64,000 bases of DNA from Solidesulfovibrio carbinolicus (GCF_004135975.1 NZ_CP026538.1:3658001-3722000); one strand, 5' to 3'. Positions 54,017 through 62,565 are shown, numbered from the stretch's first letter. The notes: generated from the sequence alone by a model not told the origin. Translations and numbers: made by a program.

Positions 54017-54808
54017 ATGGACTCCTGGTTTTCCAGCCACTACATGCAGGCCGCCCGCATCGCCTGCGGCCTGCTGGCCCAATACATGCCCCTGGCCGGG
54101 ACGAGAATCCTCGACTTCGGCTGCGGCGACGGCATCACCGCCGCTGGCGCGGCGGCACTGGGCGTGGGGTTCGTGGTCGGCGTGGACGTCCATCCGTCCT
54201 TTGCCCACCTGCCCGAGCGTCTGGCCGCCAATACCGGCAGCCCCACGCCGCCCCCAAACCTGGCCTTTGTCCAGTCGGGACCGGACTGCCGCCTGCCCTT
54301 TGCCCCGGACTCCTTCGACGCCGCCTACAGCTGGTCGGTCTTCGAGCACCTGCCGGACATCCCGGCCGCCCTGGAGGCCCTGCGCCTGGCCCTGCGCCCG
54401 GGCGGGCACTGCCTCATCCAGATCGATCCGCTTTACTGCTCGCCCTACGGCTCCCATCTGCGCCGGCTGGTGGACAAGCCCTGGGCCCATCTGCTCATGA
54501 GCAACGCCGCCTTTATCGCCCTGGCCAAGGCCGCGGGCGACCACGACGCCAATCCGGAAAAGGGCGATCTGCTCTACGCCCAAAACGATTTCGCCGCCTA
54601 CAAGAAGCATCTGGTCGAACAGTTCCTGGACCTCAACCGGCTCACGGTGCGCCAGCTCCTGCACCACGTCGAAGGCTCGGGGCTTGTCCCGGTGCGCCTG
54701 AAAACCACGCCCGTGTCGCCGGAGCATGTCCCGCCGCCGCAACTGTTGTGCGTCCATTCCCGGGACGATCTGCTGACCAGCACGGTGTATCTGGTCCTTC
54801 GCCGGTAG
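54017..54808 (+). CDS. Class I SAM-dependent methyltransferase
   Basis: 263 residues from the ATG at 54017. SAM-binding motif I ILDFGCGDGITAAGAAALG (~residue 31) and the acidic strand-2 end VVGVDVHPSF; motif IV/post-I FDAAYSWSVFEHLPD and LRPGGHCLIQIDP complete the UbiE/COQ5-like fold. The C-terminal third probably binds the acceptor, which is unknown. Monocistronic by position. Confidence 0.88.
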   Translation: MDSWFSSHYMQAARIACGLLAQYMPLAGTRILDFGCGDGITAAGAAALGVGFVVGVDVHPSFAHLPERLAANTGSPTPPPNLAFVQSGPDCRLPFAPDSFDAAYSWSVFEHLPDIPAALEALRLALRPGGHCLIQIDPLYCSPYGSHLRRLVDKPWAHLLMSNAAFIALAKAAGDHDANPEKGDLLYAQNDFAAYKKHLVEQFLDLNRLTVRQLLHHVEGSGLVPVRLKTTPVSPEHVPPPQLLCVHSRDDLLTSTVYLVLRR

Positions 54809-55211
54809 CGGCGCAAGCCTTGTTCCGAGGCTTCGAGACCAGACCAGGCCTCGCCTGACCAAGCGACGCCGCACCCTGCAAGGTTTCGCCATGCGACGCC
54901 TCGGTCGGCGACTTTCGCAGCATGCCGACCTGTTTTCTGTCCCTGCGCCAGGGAGCCGGCTGCATTGCAATTTGGTCATGATCGTCCGGCAGCCACTGGA
55001 CGTCGCACCGCCGGGAGCACGGGCAGGTCGCAAAAACTCCGGCGGTCCGCCAGCCCGTCGCGCTCGCTTGCAACGGCCCGGGCTGTTGCGCCGTTCCGGG
55101 CGTCACGCCGACACGATGCAATCGCCTCGCATTTTCTGCCGCGCCATCTCTTGCGCTCCCCCGCACAGCGTTATATTCCACGGGAAAATGTTCCGTTCGA
55201 GGAGGGATCCC
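54809..55211. other. Intergenic region before a small secreted-protein gene
   Basis: About 400 nt without a supported gene. A TATATT box (about 55172) lies near the end of the region, with a TTGCGC about 15 nt upstream, a weak candidate promoter for the gene at 55212. Nothing else was seen. Confidence 0.4.
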
Positions 55212-55445
55212 ATGAAAAAGTTCATCGTTTTCGCCGCCGCCCTGTCGCTCGCCCTGTCCGCCGCCCCGGCCTTCGCCAAGGGCAAGGCCAAAGCCGCCCC
55301 CAAAAAGACCTGGGAGTGCAAGGTCGGCGACAAGACCGTCATGACCGCCAGCGTCAATGAGTGCATGAAGATGGGCGGCATGGTCGCCAACTACCCCGGC
55401 CCGGACAAGGCTGCCGCCCCCAAGGCCAAAAAGGGCAAAAAGTAG
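55212..55445 (+). CDS. Small exported Lys/Ala-rich protein (77 aa)
   Basis: 77 residues with AGGAGG 8 nt upstream. Signal peptide to ~22 (AAPAFA), then a short core KTWECKVGDKTVMTAS with two Cys (WECKV and NECMKM) and a basic tail of Lys/Ala/Pro. Looks like a small periplasmic protein with one disulfide; no family recognised. Strong terminator at 55466. Confidence 0.75.
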   Translation: MKKFIVFAAALSLALSAAPAFAKGKAKAAPKKTWECKVGDKTVMTASVNECMKMGGMVANYPGPDKAAAPKAKKGKK

Positions 55446-55465
55446 TTCGTTTTCTGTGAGGGGAG

Positions 55466-55502
55466 AACGCCGCCGCCCGGACTCCGGGAGGCGGCGTTTT
55501 TT
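55466..55502 (+). terminator. Intrinsic terminator
   Basis: AACGCCGCC ... GGCGGCGTT stem with a second inner GCCCGG/CCGGG pairing, followed by TTTTTT. Confidence 0.85.
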
Positions 55503-55509
55503 ACGTCCC

Positions 55510-55556
55510 TTGACGTCAATGGTTGTCATCGTTATTTTCCCGACAGCAACTGTTGC
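55510..55556 (+). promoter_or_regulatory. Promoter and palindromic operator of the marR-emrAB operon
   Basis: TTGACG (55510) and TTATTT (55532) 16 nt apart form a plausible sigma70 promoter. A perfect palindrome GCAACTGTTGC (55546-55556) lies near the expected start site, where a MarR repressor would bind to autoregulate. Confidence 0.5.
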
Positions 55557-55577
55557 CGCGAAAACTTTAGAGGCGTC

Positions 55578-56048
55578 ATGGATAAAGCCTGCCGCTACGA
55601 CATCGACAGCGCCATCGGCTATGCCGTGGGCCATGCCGCCGCCCGGATCAAGATCGCCCTGCGCCGGGCCTTTCTGGCCGCCGGCCACGACGTGACCCCG
55701 GACCAGTGGGTGGTGCTCTACCGGCTGCTGGAAAACGAAGGCCTCACCCAGGTGGCCCTGGGCGAACGCACCGTCAAGGACAAGACCACCATCACCCGCA
55801 TCCTGGACCGGCTGGAAGCCAGGGAGCTGCTCACGCGGCAACGTGATCCGGGCGACCGACGTTCCCAGCGCCTCTACCTCACCGAAGCCGGACGTGCCCT
55901 GGCCCGGGCACTTGTGCCCATCGTCCAGGCCTTTGCCGATGCCGCCTACGCCGATCTTACCGAGAACGACAAGGCCGTCCTGCGCGATCTGCTCGCCCGC
56001 ATCGAAGCCCGGCTCGACCGCCTGCCCGAAACCAAGGACGCCCCATGA
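55578..56048 (+). CDS. MarR-family transcriptional regulator
   Basis: 156 residues. Winged helix-turn-helix of the MarR type: DQWVVLYRLLENEGLTQ, ERTVKDKTTITRILDRLEAR (recognition helix) and the wing RQRDPGDRRSQRLYLTEAG (each given in part). It overlaps the following emrA start by 4 nt, so it most likely represses this efflux operon and is released by a substrate drug or phenolic acid. Confidence 0.93.
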   Translation: MDKACRYDIDSAIGYAVGHAAARIKIALRRAFLAAGHDVTPDQWVVLYRLLENEGLTQVALGERTVKDKTTITRILDRLEARELLTRQRDPGDRRSQRLYLTEAGRALARALVPIVQAFADAAYADLTENDKAVLRDLLARIEARLDRLPETKDAP

Positions 56049-57259
56049 AACTTTCCTTCCGCCCCAAGCACAAGCCCGAAGGCCAGCCGGCCGACCGCAA
56101 AAAACGCGTCCTGGTCCTGGCCGTGGCCGCCGTGGCCCTGCTGTCGCTGGGGTATTATCTCTACGCCCGGGGCAAGGTGTCCACCGACGACGCCTTCGTG
56201 GACGGCCGCATCCATCCCATCACGCCGCGCGTGGCCGGCTACGTGGACGAAGCGCCGGTGGAAGACAACCAGCTTGTGGCCGCCGGCGACGTGCTGGCCG
56301 TGCTGGACCCCACGGACTACGAGGTGGCCCTGGCCCAGGCCCGGGCCGATCTGGCCGCCGCCGAAAGCCAGCTGGCCGCCCAGGAACTGGGCGTGCCGCT
56401 GCAGCGCTCCCAGACCTCGTCCAAGGTCACCGGCGCCCGGGCCCAGCTCGAAAGCGAGCAGCGCAGCCTGGACCAGGCCGTCAAGGAACATGACGCCGCC
56501 GTGCAGGAGGCCGCCCAGATTGAGGCCCAGCTCGACCAGGACAAGCTCGATCACGCCCGCATCAGCCAGCTGCGCACCAAGGACGCCGTGTCCCAGTCCG
56601 ATCTCGACAGCATCGAAAACAAGCGCCGGGCCCACGAGGCCCAGCTGCGGGCCGCCAAGGCCAAGGCCGACGGGGCCGGCCGCCGCCTGGAGTCCATCGA
56701 AGCCGTCATCAAGCGACTGCGCTCGGAAATCGAGCTGGCCCAGACCGGCGAGGAACAGGCCGTCATCCAGACCCGCGAGGCCGCTGCCCAGCGGGCCAAG
56801 GTGGAACTGGCCCGGCAAAAGGTCAAACAAGCCGAGCTCAACCTGTCCTACACCCGCATCACCGCCCCGGTGGCCGGGCATGTGACCAAAAAGCAGATCG
56901 AATCCGGCCGGCTGGTGGCCGCCGGACAGGCGCTCATGACCGTGGTGCCGCTGGATTCCAAGGACCTGTGGGTCACGGCCAATTTCAAGGAAACCCAGTT
57001 GCGCGACGTGCGCCCGGGCCAGAGCGTGGACATCGAGGTGGACACCTTCCCGGGCCATGCCATCACCGGCACGGTGGAGTCCATCCAGGCCGGCACAGGC
57101 TCGGTGTTTTCCCTTTTCCCCTCGGAAAACGCCTCGGGCAACTACGTGAAAATCGTTCAGCGCATCCCGGTCAAGATCGTTTTCGACAAGAGCGCGGCCG
57201 ACAAGCTCCCCCAACTGCGTCTGGGCATGAGCGTGGTGCCCGTGATCCACACCAAGTAA
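56045..57259 (+). CDS. emrA: EmrA-like membrane fusion protein (HlyD family)
   Basis: 404 residues. N-terminal membrane helix (~20-40), lipoyl/barrel half GRIHPITPRVAGYVDEAPVED, a long coiled coil (~90-230) rich in Ala/Gln/Glu, then AGHVTKKQIESGRLVAAGQ and VTANFKETQLRDVRPGQ, all standard EmrA features. Links the inner-membrane pump to an outer-membrane channel encoded elsewhere. Confidence 0.93.
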   Translation: MKLSFRPKHKPEGQPADRKKRVLVLAVAAVALLSLGYYLYARGKVSTDDAFVDGRIHPITPRVAGYVDEAPVEDNQLVAAGDVLAVLDPTDYEVALAQARADLAAAESQLAAQELGVPLQRSQTSSKVTGARAQLESEQRSLDQAVKEHDAAVQEAAQIEAQLDQDKLDHARISQLRTKDAVSQSDLDSIENKRRAHEAQLRAAKAKADGAGRRLESIEAVIKRLRSEIELAQTGEEQAVIQTREAAAQRAKVELARQKVKQAELNLSYTRITAPVAGHVTKKQIESGRLVAAGQALMTVVPLDSKDLWVTANFKETQLRDVRPGQSVDIEVDTFPGHAITGTVESIQAGTGSVFSLFPSENASGNYVKIVQRIPVKIVFDKSAADKLPQLRLGMSVVPVIHTK

Positions 57260-57265
57260 CGCCCC

Positions 57266-58822
57266 ATGGCCGAACAAGCCCCCAACAAATGGCTCATCAC
57301 CCTGGCGGTGATGGTGCCGACGCTGATCGAGATTCTCGACACCTCCATCGCCAACGTGGCCCTGGGCCACATCCAGGGCAGCCTGTCGGCCGGCCAGGAC
57401 GAGGTGACCTGGGTGCTCACCTCGTATCTCGTCTCCAACGCCATCGTCATCCCCATCAGCGGCTTTCTCTCCAAGCTCCTGGGGCGGCGCAACTATCTGC
57501 TGTGGTCGGTCACCGTCTTCACCATCGCCTCCATGTGCTGCGGCCTGGCCACCAACCTCGGGATGCTGGTGTTTTTCCGCATCATCCAGGGCATCGGCGG
57601 CGGCGGACTCCAGCCCATGTCCCAGGCCATCCTGCTTGAAGCCTATCCGCCCAAGGAACGCGGCCTGGCCATGGCCATCTTCGCCATGGGCGCGGTGCTT
57701 GGCCCCATCCTCGGGCCGCTTCTGGGCGGCTACATCACCGACAATTATTCCTGGCGCTGGATTTTCAACATCAACGTGCCCGTCGGCATCCTGGCCATGG
57801 CGCTCATCTGGTTTTACATCAAAGATCCGGATTATCTGGAGCGCCGCAAGGCCGGCGACGCCGTGGACTATCTGGGGCTGGCCCTTTTGAGCCTCGGGCT
57901 TGGCTGCCTGCAGATCGTCCTGGACAAGGGCCAGCAGGACGACTGGTTTAGCGCCGACTACATCCTCACGCTGTCCGTCATCGCCGGGGTGTGCCTGTCG
58001 GCCTTTCTTATCTGGGAGCTGCGCTGCAAGCATCCCGTGGTCGATCTCAAGGTCTTTGCCGACCGCACCTTCGCCATGGGCAACATCGTCATGTTCTTCG
58101 GGTTTTTCGCCTTTTTCGGCTCCATCGTGCTGCTGCCCCTCTATCTGCAAAACCTCATGGGCTACACGGCCTTTCTCTCGGGCGTGGTCCTTGGCCCGGG
58201 CGGACTCATCATGCTGGCCATCCTGCCCATTGTCGGCAAGGCCACCACCAAGATCGACGCCCGGATTCTCTTGTGCATCGGGCTTTGCATCAGCGCCTAT
58301 TCGCTTTTTCGCATGGCCGGTTTTTCGCTGGACATCGACATCGGCACGGCCATCGCCGCCCGCAACGTCCAGGCCATCGGCATCGCCTTTTTCTTCGTGC
58401 CCCTGTCCTACCTCACCATGGCCTTTATTCCGCGCGAAGGCATGAACAACGCCTCGGCCGTGTTCAATCTGCTGCGAAACCTCGGCGGCTCCTTCGGCGT
58501 GGCCTTCGTCACCACGCTGCTCGCCCGGCGTGCCCAGTTCCACCAGGCCCGGCTCATCGAAAACCTCACGCCCTACGACCTTTCCTACCAGTCGGCCAAG
58601 GAACGCCTGACCGCCTACCTCGCGCCCAAGGTCCTGGGACTCTACGACGCCTCGCAAACCGCCTCGGGCGCGCTGTACAAGCTGCTGCTCAAGCAGGCCA
58701 ACGCCATGGCCTTTTGCGACGTGTTCCACGCCCAGGGCCAACTGTTCCTGGGCCTGGCCGTGCTCATGTGGATCATGAAAAAACCGCCCATGGGCTCGAA
58801 AATGCCCGAAGGCATGCACTGA
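57266..58822 (+). CDS. emrB: EmrB-like DHA2 multidrug efflux pump
   Basis: 518 residues, 14 membrane segments. Major facilitator superfamily DHA2: LIEILDTSIANVALGHI in TM1, the motif RLxG-type GFLSKLLGRRNYLLWS after TM2, GGGLQPMSQAILLEAYPPKERG, and motif C-like GAVLGPILGPLLGGYITDNYSWRWIF (each in part). Six nt after emrA. Proton-driven export of hydrophobic drugs or phenolics. Confidence 0.94.
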   Translation: MAEQAPNKWLITLAVMVPTLIEILDTSIANVALGHIQGSLSAGQDEVTWVLTSYLVSNAIVIPISGFLSKLLGRRNYLLWSVTVFTIASMCCGLATNLGMLVFFRIIQGIGGGGLQPMSQAILLEAYPPKERGLAMAIFAMGAVLGPILGPLLGGYITDNYSWRWIFNINVPVGILAMALIWFYIKDPDYLERRKAGDAVDYLGLALLSLGLGCLQIVLDKGQQDDWFSADYILTLSVIAGVCLSAFLIWELRCKHPVVDLKVFADRTFAMGNIVMFFGFFAFFGSIVLLPLYLQNLMGYTAFLSGVVLGPGGLIMLAILPIVGKATTKIDARILLCIGLCISAYSLFRMAGFSLDIDIGTAIAARNVQAIGIAFFFVPLSYLTMAFIPREGMNNASAVFNLLRNLGGSFGVAFVTTLLARRAQFHQARLIENLTPYDLSYQSAKERLTAYLAPKVLGLYDASQTASGALYKLLLKQANAMAFCDVFHAQGQLFLGLAVLMWIMKKPPMGSKMPEGMH

Positions 58823-58884
58823 TCCGCCGGCATTTCGGCACTTAGACAGCCCGTCCCCAGCCTTTTGCCGTCCAGTATTTCCCT

Positions 58885-58922
58885 GTCCGCGCCAACCCTT
58901 TGGTTGGCGCGGACTTTTTTCA
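58885..58922 (+). terminator. Terminator of the marR-emrAB operon
   Basis: GTCCGCGCCAACC / GGTTGGCGCGGAC (13 bp perfect, CTTT loop) followed by TTTTTT. Confidence 0.92.
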
Positions 58923-58933
58923 CGGCGCGCTTC

Positions 58934-58949
58934 TGGCACGCTCCTCGCT
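58934..58949 (+). promoter_or_regulatory. Candidate sigma54 promoter upstream of the Thr-rich gene
   Basis: TGGCACGctccTCGCT differs from the -24/-12 consensus (TGGCACG-N4-TTGCW) by one base in the -12 box, about 70 nt before the ATG at 59018. Confidence 0.3.
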
Positions 58950-59017
58950 TATGGGCTATGGCGAAAAGAGCGCATCCCGCGCCCCCAAACGTTGTGCCAA
59001 ACCAAGGAGCCGCTTCC

Positions 59018-59347
59018 ATGTCGCCCGCCCAAAACGCCGTCCGCGCCGCCGTCGCCGCCGTCTGCCTGGGCCTTGTCCTTTGCGCCGCCGAGGCCCAGGC
59101 CTTCAAACGCAAATCCACGGTCACCGGTCCCGGCGACCGCACCGTCACCAACGAGGCCACCACCACCCGCACCCCCGGCGGCTACACCCGAAGCGCCACC
59201 ACCACCGGCCCGGCCAACCAGTCCGTCAACCGCACCTCCCAAGGCCAATGGAACCCGGCCACCAAGACCTGGAACAACACCACCACCTACACCGGCCCCC
59301 AGGGCAACAGCGCCGACGTCAACCGCTCCACCACCATTTCCAAGTAA
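59018..59347 (+). CDS. Small exported Thr/Asn-rich repeat protein (109 aa)
   Basis: 109 residues from the ATG at 59018 (AAGGAG 9 nt upstream). Signal peptide to ~27 (AAEAQA). The mature part has three loose repeats of ~25 residues, each with a T-x-T-G-P core and a following V-x-R/N (TVTGPGDRTVTNEATTTRT; TTTGPANQSVNRTSQ; TTYTGPQGNSADVNRSTT). Strongly polar and beta-prone, so perhaps a surface or aggregating protein. No family recognised. Confidence 0.75.
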   Translation: MSPAQNAVRAAVAAVCLGLVLCAAEAQAFKRKSTVTGPGDRTVTNEATTTRTPGGYTRSATTTGPANQSVNRTSQGQWNPATKTWNNTTTYTGPQGNSADVNRSTTISK

Positions 59348-59357
59348 ATATGCCGTT

Positions 59358-59388
59358 CTCGGACCCGGCCCGACAGGCCGGGTCCGAG
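59358..59388 (+). terminator. Hairpin after the Thr-rich gene
   Basis: CTCGGACCCGGCC / GGCCGGGTCCGAG with a CGACA loop, 11 nt past the stop. No T run follows, so it may be a Rho-assisted or stability hairpin rather than a strict intrinsic terminator. Confidence 0.6.
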
Positions 59389-59571
59389 AACGAGTCATTA
59401 ATTCCCAGCCTCGCAACCGGCTGTTTCTTTTCTACCCATCACCTCAAACCGCCGCCCCGCGCCCCAAAATCCCGCTTTTCCCGGGCCGCTTTCCCGCAAG
59501 CGGGGTGATTTGACCGCGCAAAACCGTCATCGACTTTCCGATATAGTCCGAAAGGCCAGTCTTTCCCAGGC

Positions 59572-59587
59572 TGGCACGGGAATTGAT
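59572..59587 (+). promoter_or_regulatory. Candidate sigma54 promoter of the alcohol dehydrogenase gene
   Basis: TGGCACGggaaTTGAT keeps the full -24 box and the spacing of the sigma54 consensus; the -12 box is TTGA instead of TTGC. It lies about 60 nt before the ATG at 59646. Confidence 0.35.
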
Positions 59588-59645
59588 GTCCTGCCCCCGG
59601 ACCCGTCCGTCCGACAATCTCCCAACCGCACTCCGGAGGACTGGC

Positions 59646-60845
59646 ATGGGCAACTGGCATTGCAAGATCGACCTCAACCACGTTTTTACCCTGCAACCCA
59701 CGAGGCCCAACACGGTTTTCGGCATCGGCGCGTTGTCCCGCATCGACGGCGTGTTGGCCGATCTGGCCAGGGGCGGCCAGAGCGCGGTCCTGGTCGTCAC
59801 CGACGCCGTGGCCGCCAAGGCCAGCGGGGCCTGGGAGACCGTGCGCCCGGCCCTGGACGCCCAGGTCGCCTGGACGCTTTTTAACGACGTGCGCCCCAAT
59901 CCCACCCTGGCCAACGGCGACGCCGCCGCCACGGCCGGGCGCGAGGCCAAGGCCCAGGCCGTCCTGGCCATCGGCGGCGGCAGCGTCATCGACGCCGCCA
60001 AGATCGCCGCCGCCCTGCTGGCCCATCCCGGCAAGAAGGCGTCCGACTTCTTTTCCGGCAAAGCCGCCGTCAGCTGCTCCCTGCCCCTGGTCGTGGTCAA
60101 CACCACCCACGGCTCGGGTTCGGAATGCACGGCCACGGCCACGGCCCAGACCGACGGCGAAAACAAGCACGCCATCCGCTCGCCGCATCTCTACCCGACC
60201 CAGGCCATCGACGATCCGAGCCTGACTGTCTCCCTGCCGCCGCGCCATACCGTGGCCACGGCCCTGGACGCCCTGTGCCACGCCCTGGAGGCGGCCACGG
60301 CCACCACGGCCTCGCCCTACTCCATCAGCCTGGCCAAGGACGCCGTGCGCATCATCGCCTCGTTTCTGCCCACGGCCATCCGCCAGCCCGGGAACCTCAA
60401 CGCCCGCTACTGGCTCACCTACGCCTCGGCCATCGCCGGCATCGCCGTCGATTGCGGCAGCCTGCATCTTGTCCACGCCCTGGAAAACGCCATGAGCGCC
60501 ATCAACCCCGACGTGGCCCACGGCGAGGGGCTGGGCATCCTGCTGCCGGCCGTTATGCGCGAAATCTACCCGGCCACCCCGGAGATCCTGGCCGCCCTGC
60601 TCCACCCCATCGCCCCGGACCTGACGGGCAATCCCGGCGAGACCGACGTGGCCGTGGCCAGGCTGCGCCAGTGGCTGGACAGCCTGGGGCAGCCGGCCAC
60701 CATGACCGCCTATTTCACCGGCGCCGACGTGCCGGCCCTGACCCGTCTGGCCGTCAAGTCGCCCCCGGCCAAGGCGCTCTTGCAATACGCGCCCATCCGC
60801 GTGGACAGCGCCATCGTGGAGCGCATCTTTCAGCACACGCTCTAA
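59646..60845 (+). CDS. Iron-containing alcohol dehydrogenase
   Basis: 399 residues with CGGAGG upstream. Type III (Fe-ADH) family: NAD-binding VLAIGGGSVIDAAK, TTHGSGSECTATATAQT, and metal ligands in DALCHALEA, SLHLVHALENAMSA and HGEGLGILLP (Asp and three His). Cytoplasmic NAD(P)-linked interconversion of alcohols and aldehydes, such as ethanol used by sulfate reducers; exact substrate unknown. Confidence 0.93.
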   Translation: MGNWHCKIDLNHVFTLQPTRPNTVFGIGALSRIDGVLADLARGGQSAVLVVTDAVAAKASGAWETVRPALDAQVAWTLFNDVRPNPTLANGDAAATAGREAKAQAVLAIGGGSVIDAAKIAAALLAHPGKKASDFFSGKAAVSCSLPLVVVNTTHGSGSECTATATAQTDGENKHAIRSPHLYPTQAIDDPSLTVSLPPRHTVATALDALCHALEAATATTASPYSISLAKDAVRIIASFLPTAIRQPGNLNARYWLTYASAIAGIAVDCGSLHLVHALENAMSAINPDVAHGEGLGILLPAVMREIYPATPEILAALLHPIAPDLTGNPGETDVAVARLRQWLDSLGQPATMTAYFTGADVPALTRLAVKSPPAKALLQYAPIRVDSAIVERIFQHTL

Positions 60846-60846
60846 C

Positions 60847-60904
60847 GCGAAACGGGCGGATGGGCGCGCGAGCTTTCGCTCGCGCGCCCATCCGCCCGTT
60901 TCGC
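60847..60904. repeat. Long perfect inverted repeat 3
   Basis: A 27-bp arm beginning GCGAAACGGGCGGATG (60847-60873) matches 60878-60904 perfectly around a TTTC loop, 2 nt after the dehydrogenase stop, between convergent genes. Its arm resembles that of the hairpin at 36883 (GCGAA-x-CGGGCGGAT-xx-GCGCG). Confidence 0.9.
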
Positions 60905-60928
60905 TCCGACCTCTCCCATGTCAGGGGT

Positions 60929-60966
60929 CCGGGGGGCTGAGCCCCCCGGCCGCCGGAGGCATCTTC
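60929..60966 (-). repeat. 3'-end palindromic repeat, copy E
   Basis: CCGGGGGGCTGAGCCCCCCGG followed by CCGCCGGAGGCATCTT. On the minus strand it directly follows the GGDEF gene (stop 60985); probable terminator. Confidence 0.8.
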
Positions 60967-60984
60967 CTCTTATTTATCGACCCT

Positions 60985-61932
60985 CTACCCCTTCACATAC
61001 CCCCGCACCTGGTTTCGCCCCGAGGCCTTGGCCAAATAGAGCGCTTTGTCGGCGGCATCGACCAGGTGGGGCACGTCGCGGGCGGCGGCCGGGCAGTCTT
61101 CGAGGAGTTCGGCCACGCCGATGCTGACGTTGATCTTGATGCCGGCGGCCAGGATCTGGCCGTCGGGGTCGCGGATGACGAAGTTGTAGCGTTCGATCTT
61201 GCGGCGGATGATGTCGGCCAGTTCCTCGGCTTCTTTTTTGGCGACGTCCAGAAGCGTGACGGCGAATTCCTCGCCGCCGTAGCGGGCGGGGAAGATTTCG
61301 CGGTCTTCGAGCTGCTTCATTTCGTCGGCAAAGCCCTTGAGGATGGAGCCGACCACGACCAGGGCTTGGTCGCCGATGCGGTGGCCGTGTTCGTCGTTGA
61401 AGCGTTTGAAGTGGTCGATGTCGAGCATGAACAGCGACAGCTGGCGTTGGCCCTGGTCGGCCACGGCGATGTTGCGGCCGATGTGTTCGTCAAAGGCGCG
61501 TCGGTTGGGGATGGCGGTCAGCGCGTCGGTGAGGGTGAGCGCCACCATCTTCTCGGCGTCTTCCTCGATCATGGCCACCATTTCCCGAAATCCCCGGCGG
61601 ATGGCCCCAAGGGTCTGCTCCACGTCGCCGCCGGACTCCACGGCCGAGTCGGTGACGTTTTCGAGCTTCTGGACGCCGCCCTTGTGGCGAAACAGGGTAT
61701 CCTGAAATTCCTGCACCAGGGCGGCGGTTTCGGCCAGGGTGCGGGTGAGCGCCCGGTTCCAGGGCGCGGCCAGGATGCGTTCGTTGGCCTTGACGACCTC
61801 GTGGAACTTGGCGTCGGAAAAGTCGCGGGCACGCAGGATTTCCATGACAAGGGCCTGGAATTGCTCCTTCTGTTCGTTGTCGAGAAAATCGTAGTTCTTG
61901 ATGCTGCGCATGAGAGGATAAGGCCCCGCCAT
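60985..61932 (-). CDS. Diguanylate cyclase (GGDEF domain), N-terminus uncertain
   Basis: 315 residues from the ATG at 61932, or 308 from 61911. A helical N-terminal part (SIKNYDFLDNEQKEQF) leads to a GGDEF domain: LTDALTAIPNRRAFDEH, FMLDIDHFKRFNDEHGH and the active loop ARYGGEEF, so c-di-GMP synthesis is likely. The RxxD inhibitory site upstream of the loop is absent (REIF). No ribosome site precedes either ATG; an ATG at 62036 in another frame opens a plausible N-terminus (DPVC-like EPVCNMLDRVGVPRDSKWRG) that would join this frame after a 1-nt shift in the CTCTC stretch near 61913. Confidence 0.8.
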   Translation of the reverse strand: MAGPYPLMRSIKNYDFLDNEQKEQFQALVMEILRARDFSDAKFHEVVKANERILAAPWNRALTRTLAETAALVQEFQDTLFRHKGGVQKLENVTDSAVESGGDVEQTLGAIRRGFREMVAMIEEDAEKMVALTLTDALTAIPNRRAFDEHIGRNIAVADQGQRQLSLFMLDIDHFKRFNDEHGHRIGDQALVVVGSILKGFADEMKQLEDREIFPARYGGEEFAVTLLDVAKKEAEELADIIRRKIERYNFVIRDPDGQILAAGIKINVSIGVAELLEDCPAAARDVPHLVDAADKALYLAKASGRNQVRGYVKG

Positions 61933-62197
61933 TTGGAATCGCGGGGAACGCCCACCCGGTCGAGCATGTTGCAGACGGGTTCGAAGCAGGAGGCGGGCAT
62001 GGCGGCCGGCTTGCCGTGGTTGTTGTCCTTGCTCATGACGGGGGCGCACCTCTGGTTGCGGACGTATGATCGTCCCCCATGGATACATCCATTTTGCGAC
62101 GACCGGAAGAGGGAACAGCCACTCGGGCCGGCTTGCCCGGCCCGGGGCGGCGTGGTAGAAAAATTCCCGGAGCCTTCCTGGCTTCTCGGAGGATTCG

Positions 62198-62539
62198 ATG
62201 GACTTGCACGTCACCGCCCATGGCCGGGTGACCCTGGTTTCCGGCCTGCCCAAAATGTTCGACTACACCGTATGCCCGGAGTTCCAGCGCCAGTTGGCCG
62301 CCCACCTCGAAACGTCGCCGGCGGTTCTGGCCTTTGACCTGACGGGCGTGGAGTTCGTGGATTCCAGCGCCATTGGCAGCCTGATCACGGTGCGAAACCG
62401 CCTCATGGCCTCGGGCGGCTCCGTCGCCCTGTGCTCCATGGCCGAAGGCGTGGCCAAGGTGCTGCGCATAGCCGACCTGGGCAAGGTGTTTTCGCTCTAC
62501 CCCGACACCGCCGCCGCCCTGGCCGCCGGCCAGGCCTAG
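62198..62539 (+). CDS. STAS-domain anti-anti-sigma-factor-like protein
   Basis: 113 residues. STAS fold: FDLTGVEFVDSSAIGSLITV carries the phosphorylatable Ser57 in the DSS motif. Alone it would act in a partner-switch with a serine kinase; it could be a substrate of the PP2C phosphatase encoded at 10589, though they are not linked. GGAGG precedes the ATG. The 1-base-run GC-rich gap 61933-62197 holds no further gene except the possible GGDEF N-terminus. Confidence 0.88.
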   Translation: MDLHVTAHGRVTLVSGLPKMFDYTVCPEFQRQLAAHLETSPAVLAFDLTGVEFVDSSAIGSLITVRNRLMASGGSVALCSMAEGVAKVLRIADLGKVFSLYPDTAAALAAGQA

Positions 62540-62565
62540 CCGCCTTCCCCTTTGCCCATGCCGCC

